From contig JADNRV010000059.1 of NCBI GenBank assembly GCA_015499995.1, forward strand, positions 62,001 to 126,000: 64,000 nucleotides of DNA, written 5' to 3'. Each line of letters starts with the position of its first letter. Position 1 is the first letter of the stretch. Of the stretch, positions 12,915 through 26,400 are shown piece after piece. The notes under the pieces are model-generated. The model was not told the origin of the DNA and made no database searches. It saw nothing but the letters and a program-made list of their open reading frames with translations. The translations under genes and the position numbers were made by a program. The stretch is from Flammula alnicola (lineage: Eukaryota > Basidiomycota > Agaricomycetes > Agaricales > Strophariaceae).

Positions 12915-13197
12915 AAGATAAATCGTATAGCTCTGTCATTGGAAAATGCATTGGACAATCGTTTATGTACTGTGAACAACAAAGTTGTCTTTCAACAGCT
13001 TTCGAACTTAGGCGGTCCGCCTTCGCCGGTGGCTGATAGAATCCCGGGCCACACTGCCGCTCAGCGCTCAGCGCTCACTTCTCACTGAACTGAAGCTTCT
13101 CTCAAGCTTCTCTCAAGCCTCTTCTTCACTCAGTTCAACAACACTTCAACGTTGCAACATTGGATCACCGTGATTCACTGAGGCAGGCGTCATCGAG

Positions 13198-13642
13198 ATG
13201 GATAAAAAGCCTTTCGTTCCACCACCACTCATCGTTGTGAACGAGTTCACGTTCTGCCGCAGGCACGGAGAAGAGTATTGCCCGTCATGCACCTACGATT
13301 TCATATGTATGAACAACGACGTTGTAATGGACAACTTCGAGGAAGAGATTAGTGAACGCATCACCGACGTACGTATGACTGCTCCTTCTAACCGGAATAT
13401 CAACGACTTGAATCTTCTTTACCTCTGTGTAGGAACGTGAATCTATCAATGCTTATTCGCAAGGTGCGGTACCAGCCACCAATGATGTAGACGGTTCCTA
13501 CAAGTGCACGAAACACGACAAAATCGATTGCGACAAGTGCTTTGATTGGGCGGCGCTTATCACGAAAGGCGTGCAAGAGATCCTCGACAGAGAGAAATGG
13601 CTGAAGAAGAGGGAGAAATATTTTAGGAACCGAGACGACTAG
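13198..13642 (+). CDS. small protein with paired CxxH/CxxC motifs, unknown function
   Basis: Two exons, 13198-13368 and 13433-13642, joined by a 64-bp GT-AG intron, encode about 126 residues. Each exon carries one copy of the same metal-binding-like signature: CRRHGEEYCPSC and CTKHDKIDCDKC, i.e. C-x2-H-x5-C-x2-C followed by an acidic or aromatic stretch. The C-terminus is charged and helical (REKWLKKREKYFRNRDD). The duplicated knuckle suggests Zn binding, but no known family is assigned. The ATG at 13198 is the only start upstream of the first motif. It lies 280 bp downstream of the karyopherin gene in the same direction. Related GC-rich segments flank it at 13013 and 14053. Confidence 0.75.
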
Positions 13643-14335
13643 TCCTTGCAGTTTTACTAGCGGTGCGTCCGTCCTGTGCCTACCGGCTCCACTTACTTCA
13701 ATTAGGTTTTAGCGTATTAAAGAAGGTGCTCACAGTAGCCGCCCATGCAGGATGACCATGATGAACCATGAACGAAGAGAATTACCAGAGATTCTTAACA
13801 AAATTGTAATGTACTTGCTTCCGGAAAAGTTTGAGGACAACTTGAAATGTCAATGAAATGTGCCAATTTCTAGATAGAAATTTTTCGAAACACGAATCGT
13901 CAGCAGTCTCTACGCAATGCACAGGATTTGACATTGCGTTACCGAAATCCAGTAGCCCCAGCGCTAACGTGTCCTGCGGCTACTAAAGCTAAAGCACTTA
14001 AGCGTATGCACTTGAGCCTGAGGCATCCAACTCCACCGATCAGCGACACCATCAGGCGGTCCGCCGCCGCCGGCAACCGACGGAATCCGGGCCAGTACTT
14101 AGTAATGATATGGCGTCTTGATGTCACAGAAAGTTATTTCTGTGCATCGAATCTGTCTGTTTCCCTCTGAAACTTTGCGAAGGAGAGCCGCCTTCGTCTC
14201 GGCATCGAACAATTGCCATTTTGGAGAAGGTTAGGATGTGGAAGTAGTTACGGGAAATGTGAAGTCAATATACATATAAACAAATAATGTCCCAAAAGAG
14301 TAGGGAGGCTTGTTCCGAACCTAAGAAACTTGCGC

Positions 14336-16195
14336 ATGCTTCGTACCATCACTGCTAAGTATCCTAGATCTGCCATGAAATCCTCACAAGCTTGGGTTCC
14401 CGATCCCTATGACATATCCAAACCCCCATCCTTAGCTTCCACTTTGCACATTGGTGCAGATTCTGGACTTGCAAGCGATTTTCCTCGGCTCGCGAAATGG
14501 TGGGTAATCAGCAGAAATGACCGTCAAATTACTAACGGTGGAGCTACCCTTATTGGATGACCTATCCCTTTAATCTAGGTGTCCTGATGGATCTGTAGTC
14601 ATTGCTCAATGCGAGAGCAGAACCTTTCAATTCTTTAACGTGTAAGTCGTTTCCACCGAAATCTTGAGGGTACTGTATCCTGAAAAGCTGATATTAAGCT
14701 CTTCACAAGACGGTGGTGCAGGTGAGCCATATAAATACACGAAAAATTGGCACGGTGTAGTTGATAACATACCAGCTCAGAGCAGCCAGTCTCCCGTCCG
14801 AGAATTCCGTCAGCCATCGCCTATTCTGGATTTTATCTGGTACCCCACTGCATCTCCCCGTGATCCCGCGTCCTTTTGCTTTGTCGCTTCAGTACGCGAG
14901 TGTCCTGTGAAACTACTGGATGCATCAGATGGCAGAGTAAGATTCTGTATCCTCTTGATGCCTTTTCGCCCCTAGCTTCTGACGCGATCACGTCCCAGTA
15001 GCTGCGCGCGTCATACAGAATAGTGGACCACAGGGAGAGGCAAATAGCACCCCATAGTCTCACGTTTAACCTCACAGCGCAAAAGTTCGTCGCGTACTGT
15101 CCATTCTTTCTCGAAACTCAAATATTCTTTAGACTTTACTGTGGGTTTGAAGATGCAATCGAAGTGTTCGATCTATCTCAACCAGGAGAGGGAACTCGGT
15201 TACGGACAACGTCATCCAAAAAAAGCAAAGACGGCCTCAAAGGTATCGCTCTATGACTCTTTCGAGTTTATCGTCCTCTAGTTAACGTCCTGCGTTCAAG
15301 GTCTCATTTCATCTCTCGCATTCTCTCCATCATGTAGCTCCGATGAATCCTTTTACGCCGCGGGAAGTTTCACTCCTACAGCTAATAACATTGCGATGTT
15401 CAGCGACGCCCAGCCAGAACCGCTCATGCATGTAGGTGGCGGGCCACGAGCTGGGGTCACTCAAGTAAGTCCTTTCCTCACATCTAGAGTTGTACTGACA
15501 CCCACGTTCCTGACTTACAGCTTCACTTCAACCCTATGAAGCCTCATATCCTGTATGCTGGGTATCGCGGACACGCGAGTGGAATGGTATACAGCTGGGA
15601 TATTCGCTCTGATATTGGCACCCCACTGGAAATATTCCGCGCCTCTCCTTCGAACCCTAAATCAAGAACCAATCAGAAAATGCGCTTCGACATCGACATA
15701 TCGGGTCGTTTATTGAGCATCGGTGATCAGGTTCAGTCGGCGTCGTATTTCCTCTCTGATTTGTCTGACGTGCGCCTATTTATAGGAAGGGAACATATCA
15801 ATTTTCGAGCTCGATTCCCAAAGTGCAGAAGAAGACCTTGGCCTTCGCGATACAATGTTGGCTGAACCGTCGAGTGTGTTTCACACAAAGGTCTCTGCGC
15901 CGCAGTTGCAGTTCAAAGCGCACGCAGGTAAATTTATTTTTCGACAATCTTGTAATTATCTGATTCCGGTGAAATATTAGATGCCGTAGGTTCCGTCGCC
16001 TTTCACCCTTTCAAATCGACCCTGTTGTCTGCCTCAGGATCGCGTCATTTTCTTGACATAGACCAAGCGGAAGGCAATGATGATTCCGACACATCGGATG
16101 ACGAGGATCTTCTGATCCAAATTCGACGAGCAAGGCGGCCCCAACCTGTGACGTTCGATTCCACGATGAAAATTTGGGACCTGAAGAACGAGTAG
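14336..16195 (+). CDS. WRAP53/TCAB1-like WD40 protein
   Basis: WD40 beta-propeller of the WRAP53/TCAB1 family. In animals the family binds CAB-box RNAs and takes telomerase RNA and scaRNPs to Cajal bodies; fungal members (Swt21-like) relate to snRNP and splicing function. Nine exons: 14336-14499, 14579-14641, 14699-14936, 15002-15084, 15133-15242, 15301-15464, 15521-15730, 15786-15927 and 15981-16195. Family-type segments are CPDGSVVIAQCESRTFQFFN, PILDFIWYP, RAGVTQLHFNP, YAGYRGHASGMVYSWDIR, MRFDIDISGRLLSIGDQ and a C-terminal DSTMKIWDLKNE. An acidic loop (DDSDTSDDEDLL) precedes the last blade. All splice phases agree and no frame break was found. ATG 14336 is preferred; 14374 is an alternative. 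Confidence 0.85.
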
Positions 16196-16663
16196 GGTAC
16201 ATGTACCATAACCCCTCCTCAACTTCTTACTCCACATATTCTTCACTCTAGCACCCTCAACGGCAAACAGAATATACTTATTATCTAATACTTACCTAAA
16301 CCCCTTCACTGACTTTGGCGAGATCCAGTCAACTGCGTTTCACGCGAATGGACCTCTCACGATTAGTTTTTTCAGTCTCTGAGCAAAGCCACCCAAAATT
16401 CGCCTTTTCGATAGTTGGGTCTGGATGTGTTCAGCGACAAACGTAAGTAGCACTAATCCGACAACCTTCCTCTTCACGTTTTCTGCTATGTACATCATGT
16501 TGATTCATGTATGCGACAAAATACGCAAAATTGTTTATTTACTGGGCGGTCCTGTGCAAGGGACCTCATTGTTAGGACATTCCCCGTCCAATACAGCTGT
16601 ACAGCCACCACAATCATTGGGCTACGTTGTATCATGTCAGTCAGAAAGCCGCAATCTGCGAGC

Positions 16664-17104
16664 CTACAAATAACTGACACATACCAACTCTATCCCAGCC
16701 AAGGTGGCTTCAGCGATGCAGTCCGCACCTTGAGCAGCTTCCTTAATGACGTCTTTCTCTGTTAATTTATTCGTTCCAGTGGTTAGAATATGTCAAACAT
16801 GTTGTCGAAGAACTTACGAGCACTCTCATCATCAAGGTCTTTCAATGCTTCGGCACATGCAGTAATCTGTAAGGGAAGCTCGGCCAACGCGACGATGCAG
16901 CCTGCCCTCCAGATGACCCATAAAGCATCATTAAGAAACAAGATTAATGTATTTCCGAGTCGATACGGAAGTGGGAAGAGGCTTACCCGCAATCTCGCAT
17001 TCAGGCTCTTTTTGCTGTCTTTTCAGCTGCAGCTTTCTTGGGCTTGCCACAGAGTCGGATATCAACAGGGTAGCAATGAGTGCGAAGGATAGAAGAAAAC
17101 GCAT
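16664..17104 (-). CDS. small secreted cysteine-containing protein (CBP-like?)
   Basis: Three minus-strand exons, 16987-17104, 16818-16901 and 16664-16758, with introns of 85 and 59 bp, give about 98 residues. The N-terminus MRFLLSFALIATLLISDSVA is a clear signal peptide, followed by a basic stretch (SPRKLQLKRQQKEP). The mature part contains CEIAGC, ALAELPLQITACAEAL, ADCIAEA and a terminal LVCVSYL, so about five cysteines in a helical Ala/Leu-rich context. The spacing resembles the small secreted fungal calcium-binding-protein family (PF12192-like), but this rests on pattern only. It is probably extracellular. Start and splice phases are unambiguous. Confidence 0.65.
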
Positions 17105-18390
17105 AGTGAAATAAATGAGACAGTTAAACGCTTGATTGAGCACACTGCTTCTTGGGGTATAATGTCTCCATCTCATTATCGTTTAAATACTTGTAGGATC
17201 ATGGTGAGAGACTAGGATTGACTAAAATAGATTACCGTCTCCATCTCCCACTAAATTTTATGCTTCCAGTCGTTGGGGGTGGGAAAAACCACATCTGTAT
17301 ACATAGTTCTAGCCAAGTTGCGGCTCTGAAGGCAGCCGGTAAGGATGCACGAGTATAAGCGCTAGACATGCATCTGGTTACAGCTAAGCTTGCCTTCTAT
17401 CTTCTCAGGTTGTAGGCCACGATTTAAGATTTGATTTAGCAGCCCGGCGAAATGCATTGTGCACCTGCCTTTTGGGGATAAGGTAGAGAGGACCTCTACC
17501 TTAGCGTGGGCTCAGAAATTTAAGCGCCCAATTTCAAACCACGAAATTCCTGATGATTGGCGATTCAGAGCGACTGACTACAAATTTATTTACTCTTGCT
17601 AGTCGCACTCATTAACATGTCAGTTAAGAGAGATGTCCCAGCTGCCCTCGTTATAGCCTTCTTACAGACGAAGTGACCTATGCCATATGCTACTATGTAT
17701 GGAACATTGAGGCTGTCATCAGCCCCTTCTCGCTTGTTAAGTGAAATCCTCCATAATACATCAATACGTCATAAGTACAGATCAAGCAACTCCATCTCGT
17801 CCTCACACAACTACTTGTTCCGGGCCGCTCAGCTTTCAAGTACTATTGCTATAGGCATCGCTAAATTTGCATAGTTCATAATGAACACGAAACCGTGGAG
17901 CACAGTGTGAGCAAAATAAATGTTGGAGAGGGCTTTAAGTCACTCCTTAATTTTCAGACTTTTTTTTTCCGTTGACAAGTTCTGCCTTCTAGATACTCAC
18001 AGCTGACTACTGGCGTGAAAGCGATTCGCTCTTTTGGCTCACACAAGAAGATTCATGCTTACTTTCTAGCCTGATTGTCAAATTTTAGGCCCCGGGTAAC
18101 CAAGGTATAACATGTGAAGTGTACTAAACTCATTTTCACTGTCAAACTTGATTTGGGCGTTTCTATTTTAGGAGTCATAGATCAGGAGGCCGTAGTTTAT
18201 TATATGTTGAAGTAGAACCCTGAAGAGTTCTCGAAGATAATTCGGGGTGCTACGACGCAATGGACATGAGTGGATTTAATCAACCGGGATTTAACTATTG
18301 CGAAGCTTCTATCCAATTGTCGGCGCTCAGAGGTGCAGAAGCTGATCAAAAATTCGCACAGGCATTAGAAAACAATATCATTAAAGATCA
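17105..18390. other. intergenic, no gene recognised
   Basis: Low-GC spacer between the secreted-protein gene and the 3' end of the first TPR/DUF4470-like gene. It holds the minus-strand promoter of the former and the terminator of the latter. No repeat or RNA gene was identified. Confidence 0.5.
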
Positions 18391-21300
18391 TTAATAGGTG
18401 CTTTGCGTACCAGGATGAGACATATCCGTTCGATATACGACCATCTTCCATTGTTCTCTCTGCATCTTCTTGTACCATTGCTGGTTCATCTTCCACGAAA
18501 TCTCTCCTGTCCGCAAATTGACCGACTCTTGACTGAGCATGATCTGTACCTGCATGGTACGGAGATCTGGATCCCCCTCGAGTAAGCGAGAGATCCGAGA
18601 TGCTAGCTGCTCCGCATCGAAGGTTGGATTGGGCGCGTAAAATAAGAGCCCTATTGATCTAATGAATGGTGAAGACAAAGGCCCTCTGAGAGGATCTCGA
18701 GAGAAATCTCGGGGCTTGACACGAGCCTTGTAGGTTTGAATATCTTGGAGAGTGGGATAGTCTTGAGGTAACGACACGGCAAATGGAAGGGCGGACTGTA
18801 CAGATGCGAGAATGACTTCAATGTTTGCCTGCCATACACGGAGATTGACTTTACGCGCGACCTTGCGCTTCCGCGGCTCGTTCGGAGGTACAGGGAGAAG
18901 ACCCAAATAGGGTGTCGCATCAGTAACTAGGTTGTCGGACACGATGTATTGCACGAAGTCGCCTAACCAATGTGCCGGGAATCCTACCCGATGCAAATGG
19001 ATCAGAACTTGGAAAAAAGCAGTAAGGTTGTTTGGGAGTTCAATTCTTGGCGAAGGAAGAGAAGGCGCATTACACAGAATGCACAGCAAGAGATCTGCCA
19101 GCCACGCGTGAAGTTCTCTCTTCGACGCCAATTCATCTAATGGTCGAGGCAGCGGTAAGGGCGTAACGACAATGTCGCCAAAAGGGGAAGAATTTCCGTC
19201 CATTAGGTTGCCGCCCAAGAATCGGGGCAGGTCGCGTGGATGCAAGAGCGTGTAACTGCGCCATCAGCACCATGAAATATAGGGTACGAAACTCGGCGGA
19301 GCGACTTACTTATAGCATATTTCAGCAATGGACTTGAAAGCCGGGCTGTTAAGAAGACAGTTGCATGATACTAGTGCCTTAAGGTTATGGGAAAGGTGAG
19401 GAACCAAATCCACTACAATATTAAGAACTCCGTTTGTGTAATCACTAGTACAAGACTTTGAGTTGACGTGAGGATTACATTGTGAATCAGAACTTACGGA
19501 ACGTTGCTCAACCACATTCGCGTAAAATCAGTGGGGGACCCGTTGGGACGCGGTCCAAGATCTCCTGCAAAGAGCCTAGGCAGTGCGGTTGTCACGTCCG
19601 CAGCGACAAGCTCCAATGTAAGCCTATCCTGCAATACGCCGATCGACTCGCCGACGAGATCGAAAAACTTCCTGGAAACCGAGAAGGAAGTCATTCCTGA
19701 AACGGATCTCGGAAGTTTCTGATAACGACCCATAAACTCGAGGAAGGTAATTAGAGTGTCGTATGGGTTGGTGCAGAGTTTGAGATATCCGTTGTCTTCT
19801 ACGAGATCGGGATGCTCCGTTGAGTTTTTGTCCTGAGTTGTACGCGTAACTATGTGCTCTGGGTATAGCGCCAATAGTAAAGGACTCACGAAAAGTGTTG
19901 GATTGACTTTCCAGGTGTCTTCTATCTCCTTGGCCGCTGCTTTGTAGGCGCTGCGAGGAGCCGCGTTGAATGGCGTCGCCGTTGCGAGCTTGGCCAGAGC
20001 AGGATGCCGCGAAACCAAGGCCTTGGGGGGTAGGAGAATCTTAGTTTTATCGTAGATAATTCCCTCTGCTTCAGGGTCATCATACGCATCCAAGGTATCC
20101 TCTGCAAGGCCTTTCGCTAGCTTTTTGCGATCGGAATTGGCCGCAAGATGCAGCGGCGGGCCTAGCCCTTGCGAATTGAGGGCCGAGTTAGTCTGCAGGA
20201 ATAGTTTTGTCGATTTCGGAAGTGGTGAAGACCAGTATTTGAGAACTTCCACAGTAGCCGGGATACTTTGCTCATTGATGTGGAGAGAGATTAGCATTTT
20301 TCGTTTTCTTGGTTCCAAAAGTTCGTCAGCTAAAGTTTCGGCCGCGGCGACGAATCTGCGGATTGATATTGAGAGGTAGGTATTCATCATATCAACAAGA
20401 AACTCACATTATGTAGCAGTATTCCGGCATTACCAAGGACATATACACATAAAAAAGCGTAGTATGGAGTTCCAGTTCAAGTTGGCTCTGCAGACCTTCA
20501 TTCCGCCGAGTTTCGATAATTCTTAAAACTAAGGCAAGGACAATAAGGGTACGAGCCAACGTCGCAGGATGAATGTCCACCAGGGTCATGTGAAGATCGA
20601 CTGAATTGCGTTGTTCGGGAAGAGGAAGATTACGTGTGCTGTCTGCAACATCGATCAACGTCCCAAAGACATGACGAGCTGCGAGAGATTTGGTGGTCAG
20701 GATGACGTCTAAAACTCCTCGATGTGCCAGTGAACACACCATCGCCTGAGCCTCCGAAAAGAAAAGACAGCTTTTTGCGTTCTTCGTCCGCAAAGAATTC
20801 CAACTTGATGGAATCAGAGTCGTCCCTCACTCCGTTGATACCATCCAGAAGGGAACGGACGCGATCGTGGCCGAACTGGAAAGATGAACGTGAATCTCAT
20901 GCGTTATTCGCCCAGAAGCAAGGAGCTGTAAACAACATACATTATATAGTTCGTTGACCGGATCTCTTTTAAACGTTTAGGAGTGAGCGTACGGAATGAT
21001 GCAGTGACTCACGATGGAGACTTGAAGATGGACATTGCTCTGAGACGTGCTTTGGCGTCAGATATCGAAGCATTGTATTCTCCAGCAGTGTGGCGAGCGC
21101 ACTCCTCACGTATGGACAGCCAGTGCTTCCAGATTGATACCATTTCCGCAACTTTGACTGCGCCAAATTCGCCATTTTCATCCCGTCCCAAGAACACAAA
21201 GTTTTCGATATCGGCTTCAATTGCCTTCGCTTCGGGAGTCTGCATGTTCTGAGAACCGGCGGAGATAGGACTTGGAGACAAGACGTGCAGTGGCATTGAC

Positions 21301-21726
21301 TTGTTGGAGAAGCCATTGATTCGGGCCTTGGCAAATCGTGTAGCAAGTTTGAGTGCAAGAGGATCTGTTGTCGGCGGTGTGGTGGGCTCTCCGTTGACCG
21401 CATGTTGAGCACGCAAGCCTTGCCAAGAAACAACTATAGCTTGAACACATTGAAGATACTTCCCAAGCTCGTATTGAACGGCGCTAAGGTTGGAGGCATG
21501 TTTGAGTGTTTTGGGATCAAGCCTAGTTGCCTGTAAAGTGGGAAGAGTCAAGACGCGATCAACGTCGGCCTTTCCCAGCAACAGTCCCTACCTCGTTGAA
21601 AAAATTCTCAGCTCTGAAAAAGTGGAATGTTGTGAGATGTGAAGCAGTGCTTTTCCGATTTATGTACTTAGTTAATTGTCCCGCCTTGTAACTGGCATTA
21701 CCCTCTTGATGAGCTGCCTCTGCCAT
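18391..21726 (-). CDS. TPR + DUF4470-like fungal protein, paralogue 1
   Basis: Ten minus-strand exons give about 943 residues: 21668-21726, 21592-21613, 21013-21530, 20941-20965, 20740-20875, 20408-20678, 19890-20355, 19498-19832, 19310-19444 and 18391-19255. The 57-bp intron 19833-19889 has no stop and could be mistaken for coding sequence; paralogue 2 has an intron at the same place. The N-terminus (MAEAAHQEGNASYKAGQLTK, then ATRLDPKTLKHASNLSAVQ) is TPR-like. [19 protein letters not shown] plus VDIHPATLARTLIVL matches the DUF4470 pattern often joined to TPR or MYND modules in mushrooms. No MYND cysteines were seen. The C-terminal half ([31 protein letters not shown]) is shared with paralogue 2. 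Molecular function is unknown. All exon phases are consistent. Confidence 0.85.
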
Positions 21727-23407
21727 TGTGGATGTGTATTGGTATAAGTATTCTCGAGGTCAAAGCGATGTGTAGGGTGTTAAAGATTCGAAAGAGAGAA
21801 GGAGAAAGCAGCATGTACTACGTATGGTCCTTCTGTGAGGTCTCGCGACGCATGGACCATCAGCTAAATAGGAGCCATAAAGTCACATTACTACGGTGGC
21901 TTCGACCTAATTATATGCATCTCAGGAGAGCGCACATCCATTCGCGTATACTGAGGTAAATATGCGAATACCTAATTCAATGCTAACGGCGCCTTGGCGC
22001 CAGACCCCGACTCCGTTTACACTTTTCTTCTTCCAGAAATCTCAGCCTTATTCATCTTTCACAACATCTACAGCTATCTAGTATTCCTCCATGCGCAATT
22101 TTATTATTAATAATCTTTCTTGTTCGTAGGTTGTTTTGTCTTTGTTGCGCTTCATTTTTGGTTGGGAGAGACGGGAGATACATTTCGAATTTACTTCAAG
22201 CAGGATTGTGTTTGGACATCAACCATTGAGGAATTTCATTGGCTAACCACGCAAAATTTTCAACGCTTTGACCAGCATCAGAATTTTGGCGAAAAAAGAC
22301 TCTTCACGACAGAACAGCGCTTAAAACAGGAACTTTCCACGTCAGAGCACAGAAATTGAATAAATTGTGAGTGATGAGAAATTTGAAAGGTCGGAGCTAC
22401 CCATTTCACATATGTCCTGGCCCCATTTGCTGATAAGTGTCATTTTTTAGAGGGTAAGATGACAGCTGAGATCATCCTGAAACCAGGAAGTGCACGATTG
22501 GGATGTCAAGAAATATTCAACATATAGTTCAGGATGGTATAATGGATCATAAAATTTTGGGTATTGATTTATATTGTGGAGAAAGTCGTGAGATGGACAA
22601 TGATAATCGTCGAGAACACGAGGTACTCTCGACAGCGACTTGTTGAGAAACATAGGATTGCGGCTATGAATACGGTGTCAAATGGGCTATCTTGCATAGG
22701 TTCAAATAACATCTCACGGAATTTTATCACAGCAAATAAGGTGGTTGAGGTTCACAGAAGTGATGTCTTCAAAGTCAGACAGTGAAACAATGATATATGA
22801 ATTCAGGGCCTTCAGTCAGTGCACGATGGAAGTCTGGAAGAGGACCTGTTTAGCATGTGGCGCATTTGAATAAACTGATCGCTTACGCACGAGTTGTCTA
22901 TTCAAGGGGCAGAAAGTGTCGCCTGGCAGTAACGGACGCGGCATCTGCCAAAAGCCTCACCTATGTAGCCTAGATATCCTATTGAATACCTGGTTGGGAC
23001 AATGTTCCAGCTTTAAAATCGGGCTATGAAATGTCTTTTAAATTTTATTTGAGAAAGAAGGAAAGCAATGGTGGGGAAAGGAAACGATTGTCGATGGCGT
23101 TCATTGTCAATTGGAATTCGTAGGAACAAACAGATCACGAGCTCGATTATATAACTTTGATTTTCTCACGGCTTTACAAGCGTTTTGGCTGGGAGGCCGG
23201 ACGTTTGTGAACGACAGAACCCTCCTGTCCTTCGGACAGAGTCGGGGATGGGCTCCGAGTTCCTTCGACTCACTACCCAGGGCTCAACAGGTACAGTAAT
23301 TCAAAAAAAAGCGAGTACGTGAAGGGACAGGGACGCTACCTAAACATCACGCTGAAACCGCTTGCCACTTGTCAGCTCTCAGAGGTTCAGTCACTAGGCA
23401 TAAACAG
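21727..23407. other. spacer between tandem paralogues
   Basis: Contains the promoter of paralogue 1 (immediately right of 21726) and the 3' flank of paralogue 2. Only short frames without motifs are present. A CTCAGAGGT segment at about 23377 resembles CTCAGAGGT at about 18327, near the 3' end of paralogue 1, in keeping with a tandem duplication that included the 3' flank. Confidence 0.5.
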
Positions 23408-26400
23408 TCAGCCATTGGACCACAGTTGATATGAATTGAGCATCAATGTACCGGCCGAAGACAGGTCAGTTCGGTAAGCGACCATATTCCACCGCTCTGT
23501 CACCATCTTCTCGTTCCAGGATCGACTCATTTTCCATGAAATCTCGCCTGTTCGCAGATTAACGGCTTCTTGACTAAGCATGATCTGGACTTGTACATTG
23601 CCGAAAATCGACTTTCCCTCGAGAATGTCGGGTACATGGGCCGCCAACTTGTGGCCATTGATATCGAGACGAGGTTCGTAAAAAATCAAACCAACCGAGG
23701 CGATGAAAGGAGACGATAAAGGGTACAATAAAGGATTTTGACGGATATCGATGGGCCTAACAGTCGCCTTGTATGTTCGAACGTCATCGAACGTGGGATA
23801 GTCTTGAGGCAGGATGATAGAGAACGGAAGCGCAACCTTCACAGATGAGAGGATAACCTGGAGCTCCGCTTGCCACGCGTATAGGTGAACCTTTCGCGGG
23901 GTCACCCGCTTCTTGGCTTCTTGAAGAGGTGTTGGGAGTAGATCCAGGTAAGGCGCGACGTCGGCGACCAAAGTATCCGAAAGCATGCACTGGACAAAAT
24001 CACTTATCCAGTGTGAAAGGAATCCCACGCGGTTCAGATAGACTAGGACATGGAAGTAGGCGCTAAGATTGCTGGGCATCCTGATAGTGTAAGGCGGAAG
24101 CCGCGGCCTGCCGCTGCAGAGTGTACAAAGCAAGAGATGAGCCAACCAGGTTTCAAGCTCTTTTCTCGATGCTAATTGATCTAATGGCCGAGGGAGGGGC
24201 AAGGGAAGAAGGGCAACGTCGCCCTTAGCTGCACCCCGGCCATTCATAACTTGGCAGCCGAGGAATCGAGGCAGATTGTCAGCGTATAGCAGAGTGTGGC
24301 TAATAAACAACGTCAACATCGAGTCGCGTGTCGCAAAAGACAACGACACCTACTTGTAACAAAATTCATTGATAGAGCCATACGATCCCGTATTGAGGAG
24401 GACGTTGGACACGGCCACACCATTGGGTTGAAGGCGAGGGACTAAATGTACGGCCGTGTTCAAGATACCATTTGTGTAATCGCTAATGCAGTCAGATAAC
24501 CGTCAGTCTAAGTGTTTACTATCCGGTGAGATGAAAAATTCTTACGGAACGTTGCTGAGCCACATCCGAGTGAAATTCGCCGGAGATCCTTCAGGTCGTC
24601 GACCGAAGTCACCAGCGAGCAGCTTGGGGATTCCAGTAATGACGTCCGTTGCGACCAACTCCATCTTGATGTTACCCTTCAAGATATCGATAGAATCCGC
24701 AACTACTTCGAAGAATCGATTCATGATGGAAGCGCCGCTCTTTGCAAAGGGAGGAGAATAAAAGCTAATGATGAAATCCGAAAACGAAAGCAGGGTATCA
24801 TATGGGTTAGAATGAATTAGTGGATAGCCTCCCTCTCCACCGAATTCAGGATTTTCAGTTGTGTATTTGTCCTATCAATAGAACGTGAATGATTTGATCG
24901 GGAGGCTAGGAAGGGATCATACGAAGATGACAGGGCTGGGTTTCCAGTTTTTCTCTATCTCCAACATGGCAGCGGCGCGCACAGGTGCAGGTGCAGAACG
25001 GTATGTCCTCAATAGCGCAGCCAAGGCCGGATGTCGCGTCAATAGAGATCTTGGGGGAAGCAAGACTGTAACGAGATCATAGACCATGCCTTCGACGATT
25101 GGACTGCTGTATGGTTTATCGAGAGAATCTGCATTATTGGAGTTGCAGAGGCCATCGTTATAGTTTCGAAGGGCATTGCTATCCTTTGCCTTCGGCAGCA
25201 TCTGCCGGATTCTTTGAATGAAGACCTTTGTTGATTTGGGAAGGGGATTGGACCAGTATCGCAAAACTTCGACAACCGCAGACACGCTGTACCCATTGAC
25301 GTGCACCCATTCTGAGAAACAATGAGTACCCAGCGGGAGATTAGAAGCTAATTCCTGCGAAACATCCATGACTCTTCAAGGTGTAAATAACGTCAGATCA
25401 GCGAGAAACGGCAGTGAAAATAATCTCACATTTTACAACAATAATCGGGCATCAACGCCGCCATGAGGACGTAGAAAAGAGTAGCGTGGAGCTCTGCACG
25501 TCTCGTCTCATCTCCAGATTTTCGGGTCTGCAAGACCTTTTCAATGATCGCTAACATAACCAGCGTTCGGGCTATGGTCGCCGGGTGGATGTCCACCAAA
25601 CATAGATGGATCCTCAGAAGGGGTTGTAACTCGGACCGAGGGAAGCCTTTATGTGTAACCATGGCCATAAAATGAATCAATGTCCCAAAGACATGACGAG
25701 CTGTCCAATTTCATTACATCAACAACAAACAAAAAACCCAAGACATGGAAGTATACGACTAACCATCGCCCGAGCCTCCAAAAAGGAACGAGAGCCTGTC
25801 AAAATTCTCCAATTCATGCCGAAGGTTGAAGATCTTGGAATCAGGTCCCGTCTCATTGTCTACCCCATCCAAGATTGAACGGACGCGGTCATGGCCAAAC
25901 TGTAAAAGCAGAAGTTGAATAAAATACGGCAAAAGTATCAGGGTATGGGTCCGACTTTAAATAACTCCATGGTCGGGTCGCTATTAAATATTCAGAGCTC
26001 AGAATAAATCAGTCTGGGAAAAAATAGAATAGATACTCACGAGGCTGATTTGAAGATGTGGAGGCCCCTCAAACGAGCCTCCGAGCTAGCAAGAGCCATT
26101 CCACACTGCTCAGGGGTATGTAGAGAGCAATCATCACGAATGCTTCGCAAGTGCTGCCACGCCATCCTCATTTCATCTATTTTTGCGTCGACAACGTTTT
26201 CAGGACGTTCCAGCATGACGAACTTATCGATATCGGTTTCGAGAACCTTGGCAAGCTGTTTCTGGTTTGCCTCTTTCGCAGATTCGACGTTGATCGATGA
26301 TTCATGGCGAGCGATAGTCTTGTTCGCAAAGCCATTCATTTTCGCTTTAGCAAAGCGCGTCGCAAGTTTGATGCCGAGGATGTCAGTTGGAGGGGGCGTA

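Noticed and set aside
13928..14170. Short plus-strand open frame before the WRAP53-like gene
   Set aside because: No motif, overlaps the repeated GC-rich segment, and ends well before the supported start at 14336.
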